Shown: positions 1-7,353, numbered from the stretch's first letter. The stretch is 19,346 nt of DNA from Chloroflexota bacterium (GCA_017860675.1 JAGDMV010000009.1:1-19346), one strand, 5' to 3'. Notes: generated by a model from the letters alone, not told the origin. Made by a program: numbers and translations.

Positions 1-7
1 TGCTCCG

Positions 8-751
8 GTGCGCCTGAGCGGCGCCGCCTGGCTTGTCCTCGGGGCGCTCCTCGGCCTGGTCATCGTGGTGGCGACCGACCAGGTCGTGCCGGCGACGAGC
101 GCCTACCAGGCCCAGATGCGGGTCTGGCTGGCCGCTCGTGCGACGGGCATCGCCGCCTACGTCCTGCTGACCACCGAGGTCCTGTTCGGGCTGCTCCTGT
201 CTCACCCCACGAACCAGTCGACCTGGCAGCTGTCGCGCCGGATCTTCCCGTGGCACGAGAACCTGCTCGTGTTCACCGGGGCCTTCCTGGGCGCCCACGT
301 GGTGGCCCTGCTGCTCGACCCGTGGGCCGGGGTCGGGATCGCCGGCGCGTTCATTCCCGGCCTGTCAGCCTACCGGAGCGCACCGGTCGCCCTCGGCACG
401 CTCGCCCTGTACGCGATGCTGGTGACCGGGATCACTGCCCGCTGGACGCGGCTGCTTCCCCGGGGCCTGTGGCTGCGGCTCCATCGCTTGGCAGCCGTCG
501 CCTGGGTCCTCGCCTGGATCCACGGGCTGCTGGCCGGCACCGACTCCGCTGCTCTCCTGCCGATGTACCTCGCCACGGGGGCGGCGGTGCTGATGGCTAT
601 CGCTTACCGCTACTGGGCGGCGAGGAAGGGCCGGCCGACGTTCTCCACCTCGCTCCCGGAGAGGGGAACCGCCACCGCTGGGGCTTCGCGCGGCGCGAGG
701 GTGCGCACCGTGCCCGTCGAGCTTCCCGCGCACATGGAGGAATCAGCATGA
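8..751 (+). CDS. Ferric-reductase-like transmembrane heme protein (5' end may lie outside window)
   Basis: Probable membrane b-type cytochrome of the ferric reductase-like transmembrane superfamily (YedZ/MsrQ, NOX/FRE fold), which moves electrons across the membrane through heme. About six hydrophobic segments are visible, at roughly residues 7-27, 40-64, 85-103, 125-143, 160-177 and 184-203. Two histidine pairs suitable for bis-His heme ligation are H83/H97 (PWHENLLVFTGAFLGAH) and H159/H172 (LHRLAAVAWVLAWIH), with the 13-14 residue spacing usual for the fold. No NAD or flavin domain is attached, so a separate redox partner is needed. The GTG at base 8 is the first visible start, but the frame is open to the window edge and the start could lie further left. 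It overlaps the next gene by 4 bp (ATGA) and belongs to a set ending in an ApbE flavin transferase, which suggests an FMN-carrying partner. The family assignment is firm; the physiological acceptor is unknown. Confidence 0.8.
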   Translation: MRLSGAAWLVLGALLGLVIVVATDQVVPATSAYQAQMRVWLAARATGIAAYVLLTTEVLFGLLLSHPTNQSTWQLSRRIFPWHENLLVFTGAFLGAHVVALLLDPWAGVGIAGAFIPGLSAYRSAPVALGTLALYAMLVTGITARWTRLLPRGLWLRLHRLAAVAWVLAWIHGLLAGTDSAALLPMYLATGAAVLMAIAYRYWAARKGRPTFSTSLPERGTATAGASRGARVRTVPVELPAHMEESA

Positions 752-1194
752 CGATCCGACTCTTCGCTCGCCGGACCGCGGTCACCGCGGGTGTCGTCGT
801 CAGCCTGGTGCTCGGGGCCGCCACGATCCGGGCCGCGTCCGACTGGACCGCCGCCAGCGCCCCACTCGAGAAGCCGGTCTCGGTCCAGGAGCTGGCCGAC
901 GCCCTCGCCGTCGAGCAGGCGCGCTCGGTCGACCTGGCTGCCAGGCTCCAGGGCGTTGGGGCGCAGACGGCTGCCCTCGATGTCGCCCTCGGTGCGGCGG
1001 CGGGGCAGGTGATCACCGACAAGGCCACGGCGGATGACCTGCAGAAGCGGCTGAAGGCCGCCCAGAAGAAGCTGAAGGCGCTGAACCGGCAGCTCGCCCA
1101 GGCCGCGGCACGGCTCAGGGCAGCACCTGCAGCGCCTGCTGCGGCGCCCCGGCCGGCGGCCACCCCGGCCCGCGAGGTCGAGGACGATGACTGA
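748..1194 (+). CDS. Small membrane-anchored coiled-coil protein, function unknown
   Basis: 148-residue protein that I do not recognise. A basic N-terminus (MTIRLFARR) precedes one hydrophobic segment at about residues 10-30. This could be a signal anchor or a cleavable signal ending near AASDW. Residues about 45-130 are Ala/Leu/Lys/Gln-rich with heptad-like spacing and predict a long helix or coiled coil. The tail is Ala/Pro-rich and ends in a short acidic run (EVEDDD). The ATG overlaps the stop of the ferric-reductase-like gene (ATGA) with GGAGG a few bases upstream, so the two are probably translationally coupled. No FMN-attachment motif (S/T-G-A-T type) is visible, so it is not the obvious ApbE substrate. 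A structural or scaffold role beside the heme protein is inference only. Confidence 0.6.
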   Translation: MTIRLFARRTAVTAGVVVSLVLGAATIRAASDWTAASAPLEKPVSVQELADALAVEQARSVDLAARLQGVGAQTAALDVALGAAAGQVITDKATADDLQKRLKAAQKKLKALNRQLAQAAARLRAAPAAPAAAPRPAATPAREVEDDD

Positions 1195-1873
1195 GATGGC
1201 GGCCAGCCGGCCCGGCAGGCTGGTGGGACCCGAAGCCGGGGAGCTGCCGACGGGGGGTGCGCTGCGGGCGCACGTGGAGGCGCATCCTGGCGCGTCGGGG
1301 CCGGCCCCCATGCTGCTGCCGGAGGCGACCGGACAGGCGGCGTCCAACGGGCTGGCATGGCTGACGCCCGGGCCGGCAGCGCCGCTCAACCGCGTCTCCG
1401 CGCTGCCCGTTCCCCGGCGGGCCGCGGCGGTCCAGGCGCGCGCCGCGACAGAGGGGCGGGGCCTGCCGTACCACGTCGCAATCGCGGTCGGTGCCGCGGC
1501 CGGGCTCTACGCGGTGTCGCTCGCCGCAGTGACCGCCCTCCAGGCAGGGACGGACGCGTCCGTCGAGGCGGCCCGCCGTCCGTCCGTCGAGGCGATCGCC
1601 GCCCTGCGGGCGAGCCATGACGGGATGGAGGCGGCCGTCGCCCGGATCGAGGCCGACTACGCGGCCGCCGTCGACGCCTACGATGCGCTGGCGGCACGGC
1701 TCGCCGACCACGAGACCACCCTGGGTGGGCTGGCCGAGGTGACCGGCGCGATCGAGGGGACCGCGGCCGCGCTGCCCAGCACGATCCGCCTGCCGGCACT
1801 CTCGAGGGCGGCGACCCGGGTGAGCTCGCGGCCGGCCACGAACGCCACGACCGCGGCATCGGGCAAGCCGTGA
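1187..1873 (+). CDS. Single-pass membrane protein with helical C-terminal domain, function unknown
   Basis: 228 residues, not recognised. The first 90 or so residues are Pro/Gly/Ala-rich and probably disordered. A hydrophobic segment lies at about 95-118 (YHVAIAVGAAAGLYAVSLAA), followed by an Ala-rich helical stretch at about 120-190 and a Ser/Thr/Ala tail. The ATG at 1187 lies inside the end of the previous gene (8-bp overlap); a second in-frame ATG at 1196 is possible. Placement between a coiled-coil anchor protein and apbE suggests co-expression with the redox module. The organisation resembles the preceding gene (membrane segment plus long helix), so the two may form a complex, but nothing in the sequence proves this. 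Confidence 0.6.
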   Translation: MTEMAASRPGRLVGPEAGELPTGGALRAHVEAHPGASGPAPMLLPEATGQAASNGLAWLTPGPAAPLNRVSALPVPRRAAAVQARAATEGRGLPYHVAIAVGAAAGLYAVSLAAVTALQAGTDASVEAARRPSVEAIAALRASHDGMEAAVARIEADYAAAVDAYDALAARLADHETTLGGLAEVTGAIEGTAAALPSTIRLPALSRAATRVSSRPATNATTAASGKP

Positions 1874-1883
1874 GCAGCGGGCG

Positions 1884-2993
1884 GTGACCGGGACGCCAGC
1901 TTCGATCGCCGCGCGGACAGGAGCGCCACTGCCGGCGCCCGGTCCAGGAAGGCCGGCTGCCCACCGCTTCGAGCGACGCGCAATGGGCTCGCCGCTCCGC
2001 CTCACCCTCGTCGGGGTCGGCGACGCGCAGGCCCTGGCAGCATGGTCGGCCGTGTCGGCGACGATCGAGCAGATCGAGGAGTCTCTCTCGCGCCACCGCC
2101 CGACGTCCGAGCTGACCGCGCTCAACCGGCGAGCCGGCGCGGCCGAGCTCCGCCTCGTGGGCCGGCGACTGGCGGCCGCGCTGGCCGCCGCCGACCGCGC
2201 CCACCGCCTGACCGGGGGAGCGTTCGACCCGCGCGTGCTCGCCGACATGGAGCGGTTCGGCTGGACCGGGGCACCGCTCGCCGGAGCCGGGATCGCGCGC
2301 AGCGAGGCGGCGGGTCGCCCGGATCCGGCCGGTGATCAGCCGGGTGCCAGGCCGCAGCGCACGAGCTGGCGATCGCCGGACAACGCCGCACCGCCCGGCC
2401 GAGCGGCGGCCTTCGCCGACGGCCGCTGGCTGCGGCGCGATCCGCGGCGCCGTGCGGTCGCGATCGCCGGCCCGGTCGATCTCGACGGGATCGGCAAGGG
2501 CCTGGGCTTGCGCTGGGCGTTCGACGCGCTCCGCGCTGCCCTGCCCGCGCTCGGGACCTCGGCCGGGGCGCTGCTGGAAGCCGGCGGCGACCTCGTGCTG
2601 GACGGACAGGCGCCGCAGCCGGGCCCCTGGATGATCGGGATCGAGGACCCGCGCGGCCGGCCGGACGAGCTGGCGGTGCTCGCCCTCGAGCGGGGCGCGG
2701 TCTGCACGTCATCAGTCCGGGTCCACACCCGGGAGGGGCCCGATGGCCGGCCGGTGCATCACCTGCTGGATCCGCGGACGGGCGAACCCGGCGGTCCCGG
2801 CCTGCTGGCGGTCACCGTGGCCGGGCCCGATCCTGCCTGGGCGGAGGTATGGTCGAAGGCCCTGTTCCTCCAGGGGGCACGGGACATCGGGCCGGCCGCC
2901 CGCCGCCGCGACCTCGCCGCCTGGTGGGTCACGAGCGAAGGGTCGCTGGAGATGACCCCGGCCGCGCGTCAGCTCACCGCCTGGGACGGCTGA
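1884..2993 (+). CDS. apbE: FAD:protein FMN transferase (ApbE family)
   Basis: ApbE enzymes cleave FAD and attach FMN covalently to a Thr or Ser of partner flavoproteins such as NqrB/C, RnfG or other FMN-binding domain proteins. Family landmarks in order are an MGSPLRL opening strand, the SLSRHRPTSELTALNR segment, GGAFDPRV, VDLDGIGKG, LLEAGGDLVLDG, and CTSS...HHLLDPRTGEP near the C-terminus. The segment usually written ADALATALF reads AEVWSKALF, so the usual Asp/Thr metal ligands are replaced by Glu/Lys. I believe such variants occur in divergent homologues. The region between about residues 140 and 185 is a longer, Arg/Pro/Gly-rich loop than usual. No lipobox or signal peptide is seen, so it may act in the cytoplasm. 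The GTG start 10 bp after the upstream stop keeps it in the operon; its ribosome site is weak. The partner flavoprotein is not in view. Confidence 0.85.
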   Translation: MTGTPASIAARTGAPLPAPGPGRPAAHRFERRAMGSPLRLTLVGVGDAQALAAWSAVSATIEQIEESLSRHRPTSELTALNRRAGAAELRLVGRRLAAALAAADRAHRLTGGAFDPRVLADMERFGWTGAPLAGAGIARSEAAGRPDPAGDQPGARPQRTSWRSPDNAAPPGRAAAFADGRWLRRDPRRRAVAIAGPVDLDGIGKGLGLRWAFDALRAALPALGTSAGALLEAGGDLVLDGQAPQPGPWMIGIEDPRGRPDELAVLALERGAVCTSSVRVHTREGPDGRPVHHLLDPRTGEPGGPGLLAVTVAGPDPAWAEVWSKALFLQGARDIGPAARRRDLAAWWVTSEGSLEMTPAARQLTAWDG

Positions 2994-2994
2994 C

Positions 2995-3033
2995 GAGCCC
3001 GGCGCCTCCCCCGACCGACCGGTCGGCGGGCTC
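2995..3033. terminator. Hairpin between convergent genes
   Basis: An outer 7-bp stem GAGCCCG (2995-3001) pairs with CGGGCTC (3027-3033) and encloses the perfect 12-bp palindrome CCGACCGGTCGG (3015-3026). It starts 1 bp after the apbE stop and precedes the convergent reductase gene, so it could end either transcript. No T-run follows. Confidence 0.45.
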
Positions 3034-3062
3034 GAGGCGCGAGTGGCGGTCCGCCCGGTCCC

Positions 3063-3093
3063 TTCTCGACCCCGACTGTTCTCGACCCCGACT
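3063..3093. repeat. 15-bp direct repeat, two copies
   Basis: TTCTCGACCCCGACT occurs at 3063-3077 and again at 3079-3093, one base apart. The second copy runs into the stop codon of the minus-strand reductase gene. It is probably a small local duplication. Confidence 0.7.
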
Positions 3094-3934
3094 AGATAAT
3101 GGCCGACTCCGTGGAGAAGCCGGTGACGAACTCGGCGCCATCGACGCCGATCGTGTCGCCGCTGATCCAGTCGGAGTCCGGCTCGGAGAGATGCACGATC
3201 GCCGTGGCCACGTCCTCGACTGTCGTCAGGCGACCATGGGGGTTGCGTCGGCGGGTCACCGCCATGATCGTGTCCGCTTCCTTGATCTTGCGCAGGGCCG
3301 GCGTGTCGGTCGTGCCGGCCCGGAGGGCGTTCACGGCGATCCCCGTGCCGCGCCGGGCGAGCTCCATGGCCAGCTGGCGACAGTTCGACTCGAGGGCGGA
3401 CTTGGCCGCCGAGACGGCCCCGTACGACGGGATCACGTGGATGGAGCCCTCGGAGGTGAGCGCCCAGACCTTGGAGCCGCGCTCCAGGAAGCCGCCCCGG
3501 TAGAGGTCCTGGACCCAGTAGACGAGACTGCTGGCCATCACGTCGAGGGTCATCTCCATCTGCTTCCGGCTGATCGCGTCCTTCGGGTCGTCGGCGAGAA
3601 ACGGCAGCAGGGAGCCGAAGGCCAGCGAGTGCAGCAGGACGCGGACGTACGGGTGGCGGCCCTCGGCCCGCGACTGCTCGAAGCGTTCGGCGAGGGCGGC
3701 GATCGCGGCCGCCCGCTTCTCGTCGCTTGCCGCGTTGGTGTTGACGAACAGGGCCTCGCTGCCGGCCGCCCAGATCGCGGCCTTGATCTCCTCGACGTGG
3801 GCGAGGCTGGCCCGGAAGTCCAGGTGGATGCCGCAGATGCGGTACCCCGCCTTCGCCAGGGCGATCGCGGTCGCCTCGCCCATGCCGCTCGAGGCGCCGA
3901 GGATGAGCGCCCAGCGCTCGCGCTCGTCGGCCAT
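3092..3934 (-). CDS. Enoyl-ACP reductase-like SDR protein (FabL/FabI type)
   Basis: 280-residue short-chain dehydrogenase/reductase. The NAD(P) loop reads GASSGMG near the N-terminus. The active site is SYGAVSAAK, with Y171 and K178 spaced as Tyr-x6-Lys. That spacing marks enoyl-ACP reductases (FabI, FabL), whereas classical SDRs use Tyr-x3-Lys. Later landmarks, PHGRLTTVEDVA and ISGDTIGVDG, resemble FabL. The likely role is the last reduction step of fatty-acid elongation, or reduction of another enoyl thioester. I chose the ATG at 3934 because GGAGG lies 8 bases upstream; an in-frame GTG at 3949 overlaps that ribosome site and is less likely. The gene stands alone and diverges from the Rrf2 gene, with no other fatty-acid genes in view. 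A non-FabI SDR acting on a related substrate remains possible. Confidence 0.75.
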   Translation of the reverse strand: MADERERWALILGASSGMGEATAIALAKAGYRICGIHLDFRASLAHVEEIKAAIWAAGSEALFVNTNAASDEKRAAAIAALAERFEQSRAEGRHPYVRVLLHSLAFGSLLPFLADDPKDAISRKQMEMTLDVMASSLVYWVQDLYRGGFLERGSKVWALTSEGSIHVIPSYGAVSAAKSALESNCRQLAMELARRGTGIAVNALRAGTTDTPALRKIKEADTIMAVTRRRNPHGRLTTVEDVATAIVHLSEPDSDWISGDTIGVDGAEFVTGFSTESAII

Positions 3935-4003
3935 CGCTGCCACCTCCACTACGCTGCCCGGCCACCCGGTGCGCGGACGGGTTCGCCGGGTCGCGGTCGG
4001 GGG

Positions 4004-4012
4004 AGTCTAGCA
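4004..4012 (-). promoter_or_regulatory. Extended -10 promoter for the enoyl reductase gene
   Basis: On the minus strand the sequence reads TGCTAGACT, a TGn-extended -10 hexamer, about 70 bp before the ATG at 3934. I see no good -35 hexamer. The region is shared with the divergent Rrf2 gene, so the regulator could influence both. Confidence 0.4.
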
Positions 4013-4091
4013 GGCACATCGGCGGCGCCCCGCCGAGGAGAACGGGCGACGCATCCGGGGGTCGCTCCGGGCCCGATCCGGCCCGACCGGG

Positions 4092-4097
4092 CATACT
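4092..4097 (+). promoter_or_regulatory. -10-like hexamer just before the Rrf2 start codon
   Basis: CATACT ends 6 bases before the GTG at 4104. Transcription from it would begin at or next to the start codon, giving a leaderless or nearly leaderless mRNA. No clear ribosome site is present, which fits that reading. Confidence 0.4.
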
Positions 4098-4103
4098 CGG
4101 ACC

Positions 4104-4553
4104 GTGCGACTCGACCTCACCAAGCGCGGCGACTACGCCATCCGGGCCATGCTCGCGCTGGCCCGGAGCCGGAACGGCAGCCTCCAGTCGGTCAGCAGGA
4201 TCGCGGCCGACATGGCCATCCCGCGCCAGTTCCTGCCGGAGGTCATGCTCGATCTCGGGCGTGCCGGCCTGGTGGACGCGGTCCCGGGCCGCAGCGGCGG
4301 GTACCGCCTCCGGCGGCCCGCCACGGACATCACCCTGCTTGACGTGGTCGAGGCGGTGGAGGGCGACAGTCGCCGGCGGACGTGCATTCTCCGCGGCGGC
4401 CCATGCGGCACCGACACGGTCTGCGAGGTTCACGAGCCCTTCGTCGCCGCGCAGGGCGCGATGCTGGCTGCGCTCGACCAGGCCACTCTCGCGGATCTCC
4501 GCTCGTCGGCCGGCGCGGCCCCGGATCGCGAACCCGGAGGGACGGACCGGTGA
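4104..4553 (+). CDS. Rrf2-family transcriptional regulator with Fe-S ligand motif
   Basis: 149-residue winged-helix regulator of the Rrf2 family (IscR, NsrR, RsrR). The N-terminus LTKRGDYAIRAMLALA and the wing segment PGRSGGYRLRRP are typical. C94, C101, C107 and H110 (C-x6-C-x5-C-x2-H) match the placement of cluster ligands in IscR-like proteins, so an iron-sulfur cluster, probably [2Fe-2S], can be expected. Such clusters sense NO, redox state or iron-sulfur supply. The GTG start at 4104 gives a full-length protein beginning MRLDLTKRG. The stop overlaps the start of the copper lipoprotein by 4 bp, so the two are co-transcribed and probably translationally coupled. The coupling suggests that it controls the downstream copper protein and itself, and perhaps the divergent reductase. 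The exact signal cannot be read from the sequence. Confidence 0.85.
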   Translation: MRLDLTKRGDYAIRAMLALARSRNGSLQSVSRIAADMAIPRQFLPEVMLDLGRAGLVDAVPGRSGGYRLRRPATDITLLDVVEAVEGDSRRRTCILRGGPCGTDTVCEVHEPFVAAQGAMLAALDQATLADLRSSAGAAPDREPGGTDR

Positions 4554-5974
4554 GCAGGCGGGAGAAGACGGCCACCGGGCTGCTGCTCGCCGCGGCCCTG
4601 GTCGTGGCCGGCTGCGGCGGCCCATCGCCGACGTGGACGTATGCGCCCTCGCTCGCCCCCACACCCGCTGCCACAACCGGTGCCAGCCCGGCGCCGACCT
4701 CGTCGGCTTCGCCCGACGGCAGCCCGGTCTCGACGCCGGCACCCAGCCCGAGCCCGCCTGGCGGCGTGCTCGGCTCGCTGGAGATCTCGGCGACCGACAC
4801 GGCCTTCCAGCCGAGCACGTTCACGGTCGATCAGCCCGGGCGATACCAGGTCCGCCTGGTGAACCGGGGGTCGCTCACCCACGACGTCACCTTCCCCGAC
4901 GGCACGCGGATCTCCGCCGAGCCCAGCCGGTCGGCGAGCGGCATCGTGGACGTGCCTGCCGGCGGCGTTTCCTTCCAGTGCTCGGTGCCCGGTCATGCCG
5001 AGGCCGGCATGACCGGCTCGATCGCCGTCCGGGGGAGCTCCAGCGGGAACGGCGGCGAACCGTCCGCCGCGCCCGATGTGCCGGCAGACCCCAATGCACC
5101 CGCCTACGTCCCACGCGACCCGCGGGCCCCCGCGGTCCTGCCCGGCACGACCCACGACATCGACCTGGCCATCGAGGAGAAGCCGATGACGGTCGCCGAC
5201 GGCTACGTCCAGGCCGTCTGGACCTTCGGCGGCCAGGTCCCCGGGCCGGTGATGCGGGTGCGGGTCGGCGACACCGTGCGGGTCACGCTGCGGAACCCGG
5301 CCACCAACAAGCTGCCACATTCGATCGTCTTCCAGGGCTCGACGGTGGCCTGGAACGACGAGATGGTCTCGATCAACCCCGGCGAGGAGAAGATCTACGG
5401 GTGGAAGGCGCGCTACGCCGGCGTCTGGATGTACTACGGCGGGAGCGCGCCGGCCCTCCAGCAGATCGCCAACGGCATGTACGGCATGGTGATCGTCGAG
5501 CCCAAGGGCGGACTCTCCAAGGTGGACCAGGAGCTCTTCCTCGTCCAGTCGGAGTGGTACCTGGGGCCCCAGGGCGAGCCGGCATCACTGGCGAAGGCCG
5601 CAGCGGGCGCCCCGTCGCCCGACTTCGTGGTGTTCAACGGCGTGGCCGACCAGTACGGCGACAACCCCATCCAGGTCGCGACCGGGAAGCGGGTCCGGAT
5701 CTTCCTGTTGAACGCCGGCCCCAACCTCGGCAGCTCGTTCCACGTCACCGGGGCGGTCTTCGACCGGGTCGTCAAGGAGGGGATCGAGCTGCGGCCCGGC
5801 AACGCCGGGTCGTGGGGCTCGCAGGCGGTCGACCTCTCGCCCGGCCAGGGCGCGATCGTGGAGCTCACGCTCGCCGAGGATGGCCTCTACCCGATCATCG
5901 ACCACGCCTTCACCCACGTCGGGCGGGGGGCGCTGGGGGTGATCCAGGCCGGCGACGGCGACCCGAAGAACTAG
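4550..5974 (+). CDS. Lipoprotein: blue-copper (cupredoxin) domain fused to NirK-like two-domain copper protein with missing ligands
   Basis: 474 residues. The signal peptide ends in lipobox VVAGC (C22), followed by a Pro/Ser/Thr linker (about 25-72), so the protein is probably anchored outside the membrane. Residues about 75-162 form a cupredoxin with a complete type 1 copper set: H111 (LTHDV), C144, H149 and M154 (CSVPGHAEAGM). Residues about 195-470 resemble the tandem cupredoxins of copper nitrite reductase: GQVPGP, PHSIVF, INPGEE, NGMYG and IIDHAF. Judged by hand alignment to NirK, H257, M310, H398 and H452 are kept. The second type 2 ligand is Q262, and the Tyr-His-Cys motif reads Y295-Y296-G297. 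The type 1 His before NGM is also lost (Q305 region). Nitrite reduction is therefore unlikely; electron transfer or copper binding through the N-terminal domain is plausible. GTG start, with GGAGG 9 bases upstream, overlapping the Rrf2 stop (GTGA). Confidence 0.8.
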   Translation: MSRREKTATGLLLAAALVVAGCGGPSPTWTYAPSLAPTPAATTGASPAPTSSASPDGSPVSTPAPSPSPPGGVLGSLEISATDTAFQPSTFTVDQPGRYQVRLVNRGSLTHDVTFPDGTRISAEPSRSASGIVDVPAGGVSFQCSVPGHAEAGMTGSIAVRGSSSGNGGEPSAAPDVPADPNAPAYVPRDPRAPAVLPGTTHDIDLAIEEKPMTVADGYVQAVWTFGGQVPGPVMRVRVGDTVRVTLRNPATNKLPHSIVFQGSTVAWNDEMVSINPGEEKIYGWKARYAGVWMYYGGSAPALQQIANGMYGMVIVEPKGGLSKVDQELFLVQSEWYLGPQGEPASLAKAAAGAPSPDFVVFNGVADQYGDNPIQVATGKRVRIFLLNAGPNLGSSFHVTGAVFDRVVKEGIELRPGNAGSWGSQAVDLSPGQGAIVELTLAEDGLYPIIDHAFTHVGRGALGVIQAGDGDPKN

Positions 5975-5986
5975 CCCGCGACGAGC

Positions 5987-6003
5987 CGCGGCGGTTCGCC
6001 GCG
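5987..6003. terminator. GC hairpin after the copper lipoprotein gene
   Basis: CGCGGCG (5987-5993) pairs with CGCCGCG (5997-6003) over a 3-base loop. It lies 13 bp after the stop codon, between two convergent genes. There is no T-run. The remaining bases up to 6078 are GC-rich and show nothing else. Confidence 0.35.
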
Positions 6004-6078
6004 CGAGGGTCCGCGCCGCCGACCGACTGAGCCGGCTGCGGCGGTCCCTGTCGCGCCCCTCCGGAGGCGCGTCCGGGA

Positions 6079-7353
6079 TCAGCCCTGGTCGACCAGCCGG
6101 TAGATCGTGCCGGTCGCGTAGTCGGCCAGGTACAGCTCGCCGGCGTCGTCCTGGCCGAAGGCGCTGATCCGGGCGGGCGAATCAAGCTCCAGGGCCTCGG
6201 CCTGCGAGGTGGACCCGTTGGCCACCACCGACCAGATCCGCCCGCTGCAGAAGTCGCCGAAGAAGTAGCCGCCACGCATGTCGGGATAGCTCGTGCCGCG
6301 GTAGACGTAACCTCCCGTGATCGAGCAGTTGTCCACGCCCGTGACGGCGTGGCGGTACTCGGCCAGGGGTGGCCGCTTGCCGCTCGTGTTGCAGCCGGAA
6401 GCCGGCTCGTAGCAGTGCCGGCCCTCCATGACGTCCCAGCCGAAGTTCACCCCCCGGCCGCCGCCCGATGCCCGCCTGCCCCGGTCCACCTCCTCGTACC
6501 GGCCCTGGCCCACGTCGCCGATCCAGAGGTCGCCCGTCGAGCGGTCGAACGAGAAGCGCCACGGGTTGCGCAGTCCGTACGACCAGATCTCGCGCCGGTA
6601 GACCGTGCTGGTGGCATACGGGTTGCTCGACGGGATGGCGTAGTTGCGTGTCGCCGTCGTCCGGTCGACGTCGATCCTCAGCAGCTTCCCGAGCCGTGAG
6701 CGCCGGTCCTGGGCGTTCTCCAGCGGGTCGCCGGCACCGCCTCCGTCGCCGGTCGCGATGTACAGGTAGCCGTCGGGGCCGAACGCAAGCTGGCCGCCGT
6801 TGTGGTTCGGGTAGCGGCTGTGCTCGATGCGAAGGATGACCTTCTCGGTCGTCGAGGCCTGGTCGGGGTCGGTCGGGCTGACGCTGAACTGCGAGATGAC
6901 GAGATCGCCGTCCCGCCGCGTGTAGAAGACGTAGAACCGGCCGTTCGTGGCGAATGCCGGGTGGAACGCCAGTCCGAGCAGGCCGCGCTCGCCGCCGTCG
7001 CTCACCTTCGAGCGGATGTCGAGGAACGGGGTCGCCAGGAGAGTGCCGCCCTTGACGATCCGGATGCGGCCGGCCTGCTCGACGACGAACAGGCGGTCCC
7101 GGCCGTCGCGTGCCCCGACGATGGCGACCGGCCCCGTCAGCCCGCCGACGACTGCCGACAGGCGCAGGTCGACAGCCGCCGCGCTGAAGGCCGCCGGCTC
7201 GGGCGGGGCGAGCGGGCCGGGTCGCCGGGGTGCTGCGACGGCGACCGAGGTGGCGAGCAGGGAGAAGGCGAGCGCACCCGCCAGGGCAGCGCCGATAAGT
7301 CGGACCGCCCGGTGCGCGCCCGTCGGTGGATGGATACGGCTGCTCAGGTCCAT
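6079..7353 (-). CDS. Secreted PQQ-dependent sugar dehydrogenase (aldose dehydrogenase family)
   Basis: 424-residue six-bladed propeller of the soluble glucose/aldose sugar dehydrogenase family, which oxidises aldoses with PQQ outside the cytoplasm. The signal peptide includes a hydrophobic core at about residues 19-40 (IGAALAGALAFSLLATSVAV), with probable cleavage near A41. Family motifs are GERGLLGLAFHPAF with H131 as the likely catalytic base, NHNGGQLAFGPDGYLYIATG, WSYGLRNPWRFSFD with R262 for PQQ binding, GDVGQGRYEEVDR, and NFGWDVMEG. I chose the ATG at 7353 because GGAGG lies 8 bases upstream and a signal peptide follows; an in-frame start at 7422 would add a non-signal-like extension. 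Four cysteines in the C-terminal third (HCYEPASGC, DNCS, DFCSG) may form disulfides. No PQQ-synthesis gene is in view. Substrate and electron acceptor are unknown. Confidence 0.88.
   Translation of the reverse strand: MDLSSRIHPPTGAHRAVRLIGAALAGALAFSLLATSVAVAAPRRPGPLAPPEPAAFSAAAVDLRLSAVVGGLTGPVAIVGARDGRDRLFVVEQAGRIRIVKGGTLLATPFLDIRSKVSDGGERGLLGLAFHPAFATNGRFYVFYTRRDGDLVISQFSVSPTDPDQASTTEKVILRIEHSRYPNHNGGQLAFGPDGYLYIATGDGGGAGDPLENAQDRRSRLGKLLRIDVDRTTATRNYAIPSSNPYATSTVYRREIWSYGLRNPWRFSFDRSTGDLWIGDVGQGRYEEVDRGRRASGGGRGVNFGWDVMEGRHCYEPASGCNTSGKRPPLAEYRHAVTGVDNCSITGGYVYRGTSYPDMRGGYFFGDFCSGRIWSVVANGSTSQAEALELDSPARISAFGQDDAGELYLADYATGTIYRLVDQG

Noticed and set aside
2712..4742. Long minus-strand open frame across apbE, the reductase, the Rrf2 gene and the start of the copper gene
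   Set aside because: Arg/Gly/Pro-rich sequence without motifs; the overlapping frames carry the conserved families. Stop-free antisense frames are expected at this GC content.
4550..5974. Functional copper nitrite reductase (nirK)
   Set aside because: The type 1 Cys and several His ligands in the NirK-like part are replaced, so I do not use the nirK name.
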